Notes: generated from the letters alone by a model not told the origin. Shown: positions 33,472 to 45,652, counted from the stretch's first letter. The stretch: 64,000 bases of DNA from Epiperipatus broadwayi (GCA_028023455.1 JAQFVV010000230.1:1178001-1242000), one strand, 5' to 3'. Numbers and translations: made by a program.

Positions 33472-33504
33472 CTGAAGAAGAGGGGAGGCTAGTACCCTTT
33501 GAAA
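33472..33504 (+). ncRNA. Candidate hammerhead ribozyme core
   Basis: The sequence has the order ctgaaga (33472-33478), a 6-bp stem agaggg/ccctttt-side ccc-ttt (33479-33484 with 33495-33500), then gaaa (33501-33504). In hammerhead ribozymes the core is CUGANGA, stem II, GAAA; position N is variable. The related copy at 16276-16310 keeps the stem with a G-C in place of a G-T pair, although its core has changed. Stems I and III are not clear by eye. Penelope-like elements are known to carry hammerhead motifs. Confidence 0.45.
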
Positions 33505-33673
33505 TGTGCATATACTAACCTGTTTGATGTGCTATTACTAACAGTGAATGTATTTTGAATATTTAAATAAAGTTAAATTTTTCTAAAGACATTCAATACA
33601 CATATTAGATGATGGAAATAGTCCAATATAAAAATACAATTATTCATATATGTTTGAAGTTGGAGAACAAAGC

Positions 33674-33675
<2 letters not shown>

Positions 33676-33735
<60 letters not shown>
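33676..33735. repeat. (TA)n microsatellite
   Basis: About 30 perfect TA units. The poly-Tyr/Ile open frame over it is an artefact. Confidence 0.95.
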
Positions 33736-33737
<2 letters not shown>

Positions 33738-36700
33738 TAACCTCCACTATGTGTAGCTCCACTACACATCATGCCAACCACGTTGGGGGCCATAATCTAA
33801 CCTGTAATTATGCATCTTCACTTCCAGATAATATATGATATGAAATAAAAATGGGTTCTATCTCAGTTAATAATTAATAACTAAAATATTCAGCATTAAA
33901 ATTAAAATATTCCACTAGCTCAAATTTAAAATTCGAATAAGGTTCAATTTATAAAAATATATTAAATAAATATTTAATATTTTCATGAGACTTGAAGTGA
34001 AAATACAGGTGACAAGATAGATTACATTGAGCCAATATCCCACAGGATACTACCTCAATGGCATAAGAACACTATCCCCCCTTATTACTATTTCAAATAA
34101 CAAACTCATAGTATTCTTACAACTTTAATAACTTCTACTCACTAAGATTAAACTAATAATTAAGTCTTAATCTTCTATTTGTAATAATCTAGCTCAATAA
34201 AATAATCTCAGGTTCATAAAGTTTATTCTAAGTTAATTTAAAAATACGGTAGTAAAATATGAGAAGGGATTTTATGTCATAATCTACTACACTGAAACTA
34301 ATAATAATAAATAAAAGTAATAATATTCTTCATTGTTTAACTAATTCTGTATATCTTTTCTTTTTACTATAATTTTATTACCATAATAAAATAATAAAAT
34401 AATTTTATATAATCTTTACCTTCATGTAATGATATAATAAATATGTGGTAGCATTTTAATAATCTGACAAACAAAATATGTGTGGCAACTGATAGCATAT
34501 AATTTAATATAATATTGTGATAACTGATTTATGACCAATAAAATAATGTAAGATTATGATTATTTAATTATAATGAATACCAATAAAATATTTAAAATTC
34601 TTAAAATAATTCTCTATTTATCTTTTGTGCAAAATTATATATTTGTTTCGATTATTATGCATATATCATGATTTCATGCAGCGATGTGGAGAAATAAATA
34701 ACTCGGACACAAAATTTTTGAAATAACAAAATTTAACAAAGTTTATTACTAACAACAAATAAATAAACAATTTATTTACACTATTTACAGTGGATATCCT
34801 TAACTTTTTTACTTTACAGTTTGATCTACTGGGTTATAAAAAAAATAATTTATATTTCAATTATATCTTTATTTAGATTTAGGACAAAATTAAAAAAAAA
34901 TGTTACTATTGGGTTTCTCATTATGGTTAACTTATTACAAATATATTTATCTACTTTATTAGCAACAGCATTTTATCCTTAATATTATTAAACTATCTTA
35001 TTTTAAAAATTCATACTTAGAAAACATTCTATAGAAAACACAATTTTATAATGAGTATGGATTTCTCAAAATATTAAAAAATTTCATCTTGCAAAGTCAA
35101 AGATGTTACACAAAATATTATCCAAAATTCAGTACTAGATTTTAGTATTTATCACACAATGTTTACTAATCATAATATATTCTTCTTTAAGCCTTACTTT
35201 AGTATGATATAAGTGTAATCATCAATACATGTCTGTTAATCAATAAACAAAAAATATACTATGCATATTGTTTACATAATTTACTTTGTACTATTGTATT
35301 TTAAAAAACATGCAATACTTATTTTCTCTTAAAAAAAATAATACTAAAGCATTTAAAATTATTATCACTTTAAAGAAAATATCTTTGTTTAGATACTTTA
35401 TTTTAAAAAAGTTTATATTTCATTTCCGAAATAAAATTCAAAATATATTCTATGATTCTTTTCTTTCCTTAGGATACTTTAGATCTTCAATTTTAAGTTA
35501 TAACGTCCTATTCCTTCTAAGCAAATAAACCAATCTTATACAAAACGATAGCATAACCTAAGTTCTAAATTATTTATCATTTCTCTTAAACATATCTTAC
35601 TGAACGATGCAGTTACATGAAATAAAGATAGCGAAAACAGATGCATAGGATTAAGGAAGAAAGCTAGAGTATTACTCTTAACATATCTCAAAATCATGGT
35701 ACAGTGCGAAGAGGTATGACATTTACCTGCCTAATATCCTCTAGTACAGGGATGATGTTAAAGCTATTTCTTCAGATTTATTAGAACATCAAATATTTAA
35801 AGAAATATAAACACTGTCCAAATAAAATGTGTATCAGTCATAGGGCTTTGTTAACTATGCTGATATTCACATAAAGACTAAATATTATTTCTATTCCTTA
35901 TAACATCCTATTTCTTAAAACATCATCTTGGTTTCCTGTTCACTAAGTACTTCCAAGCCACTATCTCAACATTATTTCTCAAGATTTTCCACATCTTACA
36001 TCGATAAATAACTATCTGCATTTACAAAACAATAAATAAAATTCATTAATAGTTAAACAATCTAGCTGTTCCACAAGAAAAGTCTACTTACTTCATTATT
36101 CTATATGTCTAATTATATACAATCTACTTAGACAATATTTGAATATCCTAACCTGAAAATTTTAAAAGAATCACATAACTATTTGTTATATGTTGGATTA
36201 TATCACTAATATAAAAAAAAAAAATTGTCGTATGCATATTTTCAAATCAATCCTATCTCATAATGTTTTTTTAAAATGTTGTATAAAAATGTGTTTACAT
36301 ATAAGTAAAAAAAAACTTTTACACTTCATTCTTCCAATTTATGGATGATCTAAAGAAAACAAAAAAATATACATTATAAATTATCAATAGTTATTATTAT
36401 TACTAATAACCTTTATCTAGTCATCATGTTCAGTAGGCTTCCTTTATCCACTTGAGCATTGCAGATATAAAAAAAATTCACACCCATACACTTTATATTA
36501 AAATATTTTTAGCTAAATTATTAGATTGTTATATTATAAAATTTTAATATTAATAAATTAATGTTTTTATGTTTTTTCTAATCTTATATAAAAATTTAGC
36601 TTTAAACTAAGTTAACAAAATAAAAGAAATCAAAACTATAATTAGATATTTTCTTGACGATAGTTCCTGATAAGTCCAAAATGTTTATTATTTTCTCTAG

Positions 36701-39159
36701 AGTTTTTAAAAATGTTCTCCTCCAAGCGCGTTAAAGTTTAAAACAAAATAATTATTAATCCATTTAATAAAATTTATAGAAAATAATCCTTGGTTTTAAT
36801 ATTTAGGATGATAATTATTAAATCATAATATTAATTAATCCCGTGAAGCTTCTTAATCTTCTCTACCAATATTCTCTGTGTATCCGATGCATCAATCCAT
36901 CTAATTTAACTTTAAAAATATTCGATAAACTTTTAAGTACTATTTGTATTTCCATGGATCCATCTTTTATTCAACTATGTGTTCACTTTTTTATATATGT
37001 TTCTTTCTTGATACATTTAAACTTTCGTTTGGTATTTTTATAAATCTCTTTTAAAAATAAAAAAAAATGTAACCTTCAGAAAGGATATAACATTTTACTC
37101 CTTTGAATATCATATTATATAAAATAATTCATGCAATATATAATTATCTTATTACCATTTAAAAAACAAATCTTGGATAAGCTTATAAATAATACATTTC
37201 AATACATTTTTTTAGTCTCCATATAATGTCCGAGCTGTGGTTTTTTTATGTACCAAAATAGTTCTTCGGTGAAATATTAATAAAGCTGTATCAATAAATA
37301 TTCCAAATATTTTTTCAGCATTACAACTTATATCCATTTTATTTCGTAGTATATCCATCCTTTATTGCGAAGCTTAGGTTAAATTTTTAGATAAAATACA
37401 ACTGGTAAGTACTTTAAAAATTAGAAAATCATTTCCATGAAGTTTCTAAATTATTATATTTTAAAACTCTCTTTTGCAAAAAATACTTTTAAAATTATCA
37501 ATTAATTTTTTGCAGCTAAAGTTATAAGAAAGTACTAAAAAAAATTGACTAAATTGAAAAATTTAAAAATAAATACTATCTCTTTGATAGTTATAATTTA
37601 CCTTTCTCTAGTTTCAATACATTATTAATCTCCCTTTATACCCCCGTGCAATTCATATTTATAGTCTGTAAGAATACCTATTCCTATTGGTTAATTCTTA
37701 CTTTAGCTTGAGAACAAATTTACATATTTTTAGTTTATAGTAGAATTGAATTTCAAAATTAGAAATTATGACGTAATGAACTTAAAATATTATTTAAAAT
37801 ACCACTTTTAATTCAATTATTATTTTATTTAAATTATTTAATCTTTTAAAATAACTATTAAAATAACATTTAATAACTTATTCTATTTCTTAATATTCAA
37901 TTTATCTATTTTTATTTAAATAAAACATTTAATTTTCATATTATGAATGTATTCGTCTTTATTACATTATTTAAACATTTGGAAATAACTACGTAATATT
38001 TTAATATTCACTTCTATGATAAATAATCATTATATCCAACTCTATAATACACAAACTTTGTTATTAAATTCTAACAAGCGTGTGTGTGAACGTATGTAAT
38101 ATACAAGTCACATGATCAATAACTTTGACAGACGATTTTCAATCTATTTCTCTGCCCAGATTAATAAAATTGATACACTTATTATATTATATAAAATAAT
38201 TATAAAAATTTGGAAGAACAATTTAGAAAATATAGAATTAGATATAATTTTCACCATCATAAAGTTTATTTTTAAAATATACTATATTAATTTTGACTAT
38301 TTAAATATGATTACAAATTTAAACATAGCATTTATTAAATTATATGTTTTAAACTATTAAAATCGAATTTTTAAATATACTTTTAATTATTTATAGCTGT
38401 GTTATTTAATATGGCCAGCTTTTACAACCATATGAAACAATATTTTAAGCTTTACATAACCATTTTTTAAATAATTCGCTATAATTTTATATACTACGTA
38501 TTTGCTTTAGCCTCAAATTGTACTTTAAAGATATAATTGAATTAATACAATTACCATATTAAAAGAACATATTCTAAATTTAAAATTTTTTAGTAATTGA
38601 CTGTTATGTACTATTACCGACCTATAAAAAAGGGCACAATATATATATATTCGCATAAACCTATGTATATATGAATTTGTATAAAACTATAAATTATTTA
38701 GCCAGCTTCATCATTAATTTAAAAAGGATTTTTGTCTTATCTTACATAACTTATTGTATAAATAGTAAATGTTAAATTATGTAACTCTACCATGGGAAGG
38801 AATGGTATAGTAGATACATTTGAATAAGATATGGCAGATTTGCATGCTCAACACACAGAATTACATTTTTTTTATTACTATTGTTAAGAAATTTTAAATT
38901 TCACTTGTTATCAATAAAAGTTGTTTTGATTTAAATATTCATTGGTCTCTAGTTTACCAAAAATCAATCATACACCCATCCATCAAAAACACCCATCCAT
39001 CAATTTATTTCATTGCATAGGCATATATTCACACACATTTTCTTCATATAAATATATAATGATTCAATAGTAGGATTAATTAATACAAGACAATAGGAAG
39101 CTATATAGAGGTTATATAATTGTCATCCTGAGTGAAATTCATCCCCGAAGAGAGTTAAA
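33736..39159. other. Very AT-rich stretch without recognised genes
   Basis: Over more than 5 kb I find no gene, no SINE of the families seen elsewhere, and no LINE. The base composition is strikingly poor in G and C. Two weak hints of an LTR element on the minus strand exist: tggcccccaacgtgg at 33780-33794, similar to a tRNA-Lys-type primer binding site, and an AATAAA-rich segment ending tttatttctccaca near 34688-34702. I cannot define any LTR pair. Open frames at 35286, 36843 and 38112 are low-complexity. Confidence 0.5.
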
Positions 39160-39437
39160 AGAAAATATACCCCCCTGGGTTTGAATTCTGATGCGTAATC
39201 AGATCTGAAAGAGGGGTGAGATAAGGATGAACCAGCCTAAATTGTGTCTTAATAGATAAATTTGAGCTAGCCCTTTGAATCAGATACAATCTTTGGTTAG
39301 ATACTTCATGTCATTTCCTGCTTTCTACCAAAGACCCTAGGTCTGACTGTAGTGAGATGTGCCCCTTGTGGTGTGGAGTCTGGTCCATCACAATTCTGTG
39401 ACTTGACAACACACATGTATAGATGGCCTATTACAGT
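39160..39437 (+). repeat. Possible SINE-like remnant
   Basis: It contains a box-B-like ctgggtttgaattctg near 39176-39191 similar to family C, followed by a less AT-rich body. Neither the head nor the rest of family C is clear, so this is tentative. Confidence 0.35.
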
Positions 39438-39465
39438 ATATATATATATATATATATCATCATTA

Positions 39466-42432
39466 TCAACCATTATCAATCCACTGCAGGATGAAGGTCT
39501 CTCCAAGTTTAATCCATCTTCTCCGATCTTTAGCTTCTCTTCTCCACATCACCCCTACACATTTTCTTATTTCATCCATCCATCTTACATGTGGTCTCCT
39601 TCTGGGTCTTTTACAATCTCTTGGAATCCAGTTTAAAATTTCAATTGTCCATCTATTATCATCTCTTCTAGCAATATGTCCAGCCCAACTCCACTTCAAT
39701 CTTTTAATTTTTTCAATGAGGTCAGTAACACCTGTTTGTTCTCTTACCCATACATTGCATTTTCGATCTCTTCTTGTTACTCCCAACATACATCTCTCCA
39801 TACTTCTTTGAGTGGTCTGAAGTCTCTGTATTGATCTTCTATTAAGTGTCCAAGTCTCAGATCCATAAGTAAGAACTGGCAAAACACATTTATTAAAAAC
39901 CTTCCTTTTCAAACACATAGACATATTTCCTTTTAATATCAAGTTATTTCTACCAAAAGCACTCCAACCAAGTTTAATTCTATGATTAATTTCCTCTATT
40001 ATGTTTCCATCTGTATTAATAATCTGACCAAGGTATTTGTAACTCTTAACTTCTTCTAATTCATCATAATCAATCTTTATTTTCATATTTTGAGCAAATC
40101 GATTAAACATTACTTTAGTCTTTTTAACATTTATCTTTAGTCCTACTTTCCTACTTTCATCTGATAACTCCTGCAACATTTCCTGCAGCTCGGAAGCATT
40201 ATTTGCAAAAACAACTACATCATCTGCGAAATCTAAATGACTTAAATAATCTCCATTTACTTTCACTTCCTTTAGTTTCCCATTTTAATCCACAAAATAC
40301 TTCTTGCAGCACTGCTGTAAAAAGTTTTGGAGATATGGAGTCACCTTGTCTTACACCTTTCTCAATGTTGACTTTCCCAGTATCATTATGTAATCTAATT
40401 GTTGCTGTTGCATTTTTATAAATATTCTTTAAAATATGACAATATCCTGGATCTATACCTTGATGATCCAATGCTTTAATCACTGAAGAAATGTTTATAG
40501 AATCAAATGCCTTTTCATAATCTACAAATCCAAAGCATAATGGCAACTCATATTCATTTGTCCTTTCTATAACTTCTCTCAATACCTGAATATGATCTAC
40601 TGTACTAAAACCACTTTTAAATCCAGCTTGTTCTCTTGGTTGGTGAAAATCCAAGGTTCTCTGTAGACGAGTTGTAATTATCTTGGTAAAAATTTTATAT
40701 AAAACTGATAAAAGGCTGATAGGTCTGTAATTTCTAATATCTTCTTTATCACCTTTTTTAAATATTAATATTATTACTGCATTCTTCCAATCATCCGGTA
40801 CATCTTTATCATTTAGACATTTGGTATATAACTTTGCTAATATTTTTTCTGTTTCTTCACCTGCTTCTTTTAATATATCAATTATAATTCCATCATTACC
40901 TGGAGCCTTTCCTTTTTTCATACATTTAATTGCATTTCTCACTTCTTCATTTAAAATTCTGGGCAATTCGGAAGATGTAATAGATATAGGAGGTACTTGT
41001 TCTTTATTACTATATAATTCTTGATAAAAATCTTCTACCAATTTCATAATGTCATCCCTCTTTTTAGTAATAATTCCATCTTTTTTCCTTATTGCAGATA
41101 TAAATTTCCTACCAATACCAAAATGTTGTTTTACATTCTTAAGACTTTTATTTTCTTCTACAGCTTTTCTTGCTAGTTCACAGTTATACTTTCTTATATC
41201 ATTTTCAACTCTTTTCCGCACCATTTTACAAAATTCGAGATATTCAATTCTTTTTAATGCATCATTCTTGCATATCTTCATATTCCTTCTTTTCTTCATA
41301 AGTTCTCTAGTCTCAGTAGAAATTTTATTGGTCAATTGCTGCTTCTTTCTACCAGCTATCTTTGTTGCAGTTTTTAAAAAGTGTATCAGTTATTTTCATA
41401 TTAATTTCATTCAAATCTGAATCATGTTCAAAATCTACTAATACTTGAAACCGATTTGTAAGTTCTAATTTAAATTCATTAGAATGTTTCTGAAGATTAG
41501 GAATATCAACTGTAAATATAGTTTTTCTTAATAATTTTTGTCTCTCTAGTTTTACATTAACATGTATCTTACCCCTTACTAATCGATGATCACTTCCTGT
41601 GTTAAATTTATTAAGAACATTACAATCTTGAAATATGTATTTCCTGTTAGTCAAAATATAATCCAATTCTGCTGCTGTACCTTCATTTGGATGCTTCCAT
41701 GTCCATTTCCTTCTAACATTTTTCTCAAAAAAAAAAAGAATTCATAATATAAAGTTTTTCCTTCTCTGCAAACTCCACAAGTCTATGTCCTCTCTCATTT
41801 CTATTACCATAACCAAAATTACCTACAACACTTTCATCTTTCATTTGTTTACCAATTCTAGCATTAAAATCTCCCATAACAATTTTAAAATGTTGTTTAC
41901 TCTGATCAAAAGCCTTTTGTACACCCATATAAAAATCTTCTACTACTTCATCACTGTGAGAACTTGTTGGGGCATAAACCTGAATTATCTGCATTTGATA
42001 TCTGCTATTAAGTTGTATAATTAATCTTGCTACTCTATCTGATACACCATCAATCTCCACAATATTGTTCTTCCACTTTTTATTTATAATGAATCCTACT
42101 CCACTTGTATTTCCAATATTTGTGCCTTTATAATAGAGCATATGTCCACTTTTTAAATCAATTGTCTCTTCACCTTTTCTTCTAACTTCACAAAGTCCAA
42201 TAATATCCCATTTAATATAAGAGAGTTCTTCTTCTAATTCTTGCAATCTTCCTTCACTTGAAAGTGATCTGCAGTTGTAAGTATCTAAATAAAAAGTCGT
42301 CATCAAATGGCAGCCTGGGTCCGCCTTTAGGATATTCTTAGCACCCTCCGCCTTCGGCCACCAACTGCTGCCTTGGTTGGTGACTTTACAGCCTCCTGGG
42401 ATTAAGGGCCATGCTTTATTTTTGTCTGTCAT
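39466..42432 (-). pseudogene. RTE copy 1 endonuclease-reverse transcriptase, three short indels
   Basis: The ATG at 42432 opens MTDKNKAWPLIPGGCKV. The AP endonuclease follows with TYNCRSL, GLCEVRRKGEE (catalytic Glu), VYAPTSSH, MGDFNARIG and GSDHRLVR. The RT domain has [30 protein letters not shown], motif [10 protein letters not shown] near 40510-40528, [13 protein letters not shown], and motif C FADD at 40220-40231. The C terminus contains YGSETWTLNRR and LKWSWAGHIARRDDNRW, ending QWIDNG. Compared with copies 2 and 3, an A-run at 41727-41737 is 4 bases longer, one base is added near 41375 and one near 40272. I see no internal stop apart from these frame changes. Confidence 0.9.
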
Positions 42433-42732
42433 AATTGTATAATTGGGAAAAATCTTTATCATTTACACAAACATTCATTCTGCCTTATCAGGCACTGAGA
42501 AGAAAGACCATGGTGTTTCTTTATCTTAAACTCAGAGGTAAAAAGCCAATAAACTCACCCCACTGGCTAATGCGTGTTGGTGAGCAGCCCATCCATGTTC
42601 GTATACTATATGAATAAACATATAGTAATAACAGCTGCAACGACAAGAACGTATGGAGTGGACATTAGGAATTTGCCCTGCTCGGTTCCTTTAAGGCCTC
42701 CAAGAGGAATCAAAGGGTCTCCTTTCAGTTAA
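42433..42732 (-). promoter_or_regulatory. RTE 5' leader (untranslated) region
   Basis: About 290 bases upstream of the ATG are shared with copy 3, including gtgagcagcccatccatgtt near 42580-42599. RTE-type LINEs need an internal promoter in this region; no specific motif can be identified by eye. Confidence 0.5.
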
Positions 42733-42739
42733 TATATAT

Positions 42740-42906
42740 ATATATATATATATATAAGTAGAGAAATTTGAACTCAGGATTTAATATTTAAAACCCTTAT
42801 TAAATTTAATATTGTAGTCCATGTAAAAATTAAGTTAATGTAACCCCTCATACATCTTAGTATAAGTTCATCCCTCTCTTATTAATATATAAATACTTAA
42901 TTGTCT
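42740..42906. repeat. Foldback family A-like remnant, left half, split by RTE copy 2
   Basis: The sequence tagagaaatttgaactcagg begins at about 42760 and its inverse, tgagttcaaagctctctact, lies at 45739-45758 beyond RTE copy 2. The inner parts are also complementary (agtccatgtaaaaattaagt against tttacatggat). Before RTE copy 2 arrived this was one decayed foldback element of about 280 bases flanked by TA. Confidence 0.6.
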
Positions 42907-43697
42907 ATTAATTTCATTCAAATCTGAATCATGTTCAAAATCTACTAATACTTGAAACCGATTTGTAAGTTCTAATTTAAATTCATTAGAATGTTTCTGA
43001 AGATTAGGAATATCAACTGTAAATATTGTTTTTCTTAATAATTTTTGTCTCTCTAGTTTTCCATTAACATGCATCTTACATCTTACTAATCGATGATCAC
43101 TTCCTGTGTTAAATTTATTAAGAACATTACAATCTTGAAATATGTATTTTCTGTTAGTCAAAATATAATCCAATTCTGCTGTACCTTCATTTGGATGTTT
43201 CCATGTCCATTTCCTTTTAACATTTTTTTCAAAAAAAGAATTCATAATATAAAGTTTTTCTTTTTCTGCAAACTCCACAAGTCTATGTCCTCTCTCATTT
43301 CAATTACCATAACCAAAATTACCTACAGCATTTTCGTCTTGCATTTGTTTACCAATTCTAGCATTAAAGTCTCCCATAACAATTTTAAAATGTTGTTTAC
43401 TCTGATCAAAAGCCTTTTGCACATCCATATAAAAATCTTCTACTACTTCATCACTATGAGAACTTGTTGGGCATAAACCTGAATTATCTGCATTTGGTAT
43501 CTGCTATTAAATTGTAAAACTAATTTTGCCACTCTGTCCGATACCCCATCAATCTTCACAATGTTATTCTTTTATTTTTTATTTATAATGAATCCTACTC
43601 CATTTGTATTTCCAATATTTGTGCTATTATAGTAGAGTACATGTCCACTTTTTAAATCAATTGGTTCTTCCCCTTTTCTTCTAACTTCACAAAGTCC
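42907..43697 (-). pseudogene. RTE copy 2, inverted endonuclease segment
   Basis: Read on the minus strand, this begins within the GLCEVRRKGEE-type motif and includes MGDFNARIG-like sequence near 43370 and [14 protein letters not shown] near 43085-43110. It ends at DLNEIN, which is where the plus-strand part begins. Frame breaks occur near 43470 and 43300. The first 100 or so codons of the ORF are absent because the element is 5' truncated. Confidence 0.85.
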
Positions 43698-45640
43698 GAT
43701 TTGAATGAAATTAATAATGATACATTTTTAAAAACTGCAATAAAGATAGCTGGTAGAAAAAAGCAGCAACTGACTAATAAAATTTCTACCGAGACTAGAG
43801 AATTTATGAAGAAAAGAAGGAATAGGAGGATATACAATAATGATGCATTAAAAAAGATTGAATATCTCGAATTTTGTAAAATGGTGCGAAAAAGAGTTGA
43901 AAATGATATAAGAAAGTATAATTGTGAACTAGCAAGGAAAGCTGTAGAAGAGAATAAAAGTCTAAAGTGTGTAAAATAACATTTTGGTATTGGTAGGAAA
44001 TTTATATCTGTAATAAGAAAAAAAGATGGCATTATTACTAAAAAGAGAGATGACATCATGAAATGTGTAGAAGACTTCTATCAAGAATTATATAGTAATA
44101 AAGAACAAGTACCTCCTATATCCATTATATCTTCTGAATTGCCCAGAATTTTGAATGAGGAAGTGAGACATGCAATTAAATTTATGAAGAAAGGGAAGGC
44201 TCCAGGTAATGATGGAATTATAATTGATATATTAAAAGAAGCAGGTGAAAAAATAGAATTTTTTTTAGCAAAGTTATATTCCAAATGTCTAAATGATAAA
44301 GATGTACCAGATGATTGGAAGAATGCAGTATTAATATTAATATTTAAAAAAGGTGATAAAGAAGATATTAGAAATTACAGACCTATCAGTCTTTTATCAG
44401 TTTTATACAAAATTTTTACTAAGATAATTACAACCAGTCTACAGAGAACACTGGACTTCCACCAACCAAGAGGACAAGCTGGATTTAAAAGTGGTTTTAG
44501 TACAGTAGATCATATCCAGGTACTGAGAGAAGTTATAGAAAGGACAAATAAATATGATTGCCATTATGCTTAGAATTTGTAGATTATGAAAAGGCATTTG
44601 ATTCTATAAACATTTCTTCAGTGATTAAAGCATTGGATCATCAAGGTATAGATCCAGGATATTGTCATATTTTAAAGAATATTTATAAAAATGCAACAGC
44701 AACAATTAGATTACATAATGATAGTAGGAAAGTCAGCATTGAGAAGGGTGTAAGACAGGGTGACTCCATATCTCCAAAACTTTTTACAGCAGTGCTGCAA
44801 GAAGTATTTTGTGGATTAAAATGGGAAGCTAAAAGAGTGAAAGTAAATGGAGATTATTTAAGTCATTTAGATTTTGCAGATGATGTAGTTGTTTTTACAA
44901 ATAATGCTTTAGAGTTACAGGAAATGTTGCAGGAGTTATCAGATGAAAGTAGGACTAAAGATAAATGTTAAAAAGACTAAAGTAATGTTTAATAGATTTT
45001 CTCAAAATATGAAAATAAAGATTGATTATGATGAATTAGAAGATGTTAACAATTACAAATATCTTGGTCAGATTATTAATACAGATGGAGACATAATGGA
45101 TGAATTTAATCATAGAATTAAACTTGTTTGGAGTGCTTTTGATAGAAATAAGTTGATACTGAAAGGAAATATGTCTATGTGTTTGAAAAGGAAGGTTTTT
45201 AATAAATGTGTTTTGCCAATTCTTACTTATGGATCTGAGACTTGGACACTTAATAGAAGAGCAATACAGAGACTTCAAACCACTCAAAGAAGTATGGAGA
45301 GATGCATGTTGGAAGTAATAAGAAGAGATTGAAAAAGCAATGTATGGGTAAGAGAACAAACGGGGGTTACTGACATTGAAAAAATTAAAAGACTGAAGTG
45401 GAGTTGGGCTGGACATATTGCTAGAAGAGATGATAATAGATAGACAATTGAAATTTTAAACTGGATTCCAAGAGATTGTAAAAGACACAGAAAGAGACCA
45501 CATGTGAGATGGATGGATGAAATAAAAAAGTGTGCAGGGGTGATATAAAGAAGAGAAGCTAAGCATCACAAAAGATGGATTGAACTTGGAGAGACCTTCA
45601 TCCTGCAGTGGATTAATAATGGTTGATAATGATGATGATG
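43698..45640 (+). pseudogene. RTE copy 2, reverse transcriptase and C-terminal segment
   Basis: The plus strand carries the rest of the ORF in pieces: the linker with [13 protein letters not shown], the RT with [41 protein letters not shown] (near 44577-44603), [13 protein letters not shown] and [10 protein letters not shown] (near 44868-44897), and the C terminus with YGSETWTLNRRAIQRLQTT. Frame breaks occur near 43977 (stop), 44565, 44955 and 45332 (stop), with more damage to the end. It is more decayed than copies 1 and 3. Confidence 0.9.
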
Positions 45641-45652
45641 ACTTAATGGTCT

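Larger units (their letters stand above)
33291..33645 (+). repeat. Penelope-like element 3' region with tRNA-like and hammerhead-like segments
   Basis: This non-coding tail continues directly from the endonuclease remnant. It contains a consensus box A, tggctcagttgg, at 33367-33378 and a perfect box B, ggttcgaatcc, at 33426-33436. A ribozyme-like stem-loop lies at 33472-33504. It then has aatatttaaataaagtt and ends in gatggaaatagtccaatata. The whole block is repeated at 16.1-16.45 kb. Confidence 0.75.
39457..42732 (-). mobile_element. RTE LINE copy 1, near full length
   Basis: The element runs on the minus strand from a 5' leader shared with copy 3 (up to ctcctttcagttaat) to a 3' end reading ggttgataatgatga. 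It is flanked by TA runs on both sides (39438-39457 and from 42731), so it inserted into, or duplicated, a TA microsatellite. The length, about 3.3 kb with a single ORF, the domain order and the GATGA-type 3' tail agree with the RTE clade. About 290 bases of leader precede the ATG. Confidence 0.9.
42907..45640 (+). mobile_element. RTE LINE copy 2 with 5' inversion
   Basis: The 3' part, 43698-45640, lies on the plus strand and ends in the usual ggttgataatgatgatgatg tail. The 5' part, 42907-43697, lies inverted on the minus strand. An 18-bp segment, gatttgaatgaaattaat, is present at both the outer end of the inverted part (42907-42924, minus) and the start of the plus part (43698-43715). A 12-bp target duplication with one mismatch (acttaattgtct and acttaatggtct) flanks the whole at 42895-42906 and 45641-45652. 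These are the marks of twin priming during LINE integration. Confidence 0.9.

Noticed and set aside
33650-33838. Poly Tyr-Ile open frame
   Set aside because: It comes from a TA microsatellite.
35286-38360. Short open frames in the very AT-rich stretch
   Set aside because: Their composition (Ile, Phe, Lys, Asn, Tyr) is what random AT-rich DNA gives, and no motif is present.
39491-39811. Plus-strand open frames over RTE copies 1 and 3 (also 40821-41420, 50692-51083 and 52020-52646)
   Set aside because: They are antisense shadows of the RTE coding sequence; their sequences recur only because the LINE does.
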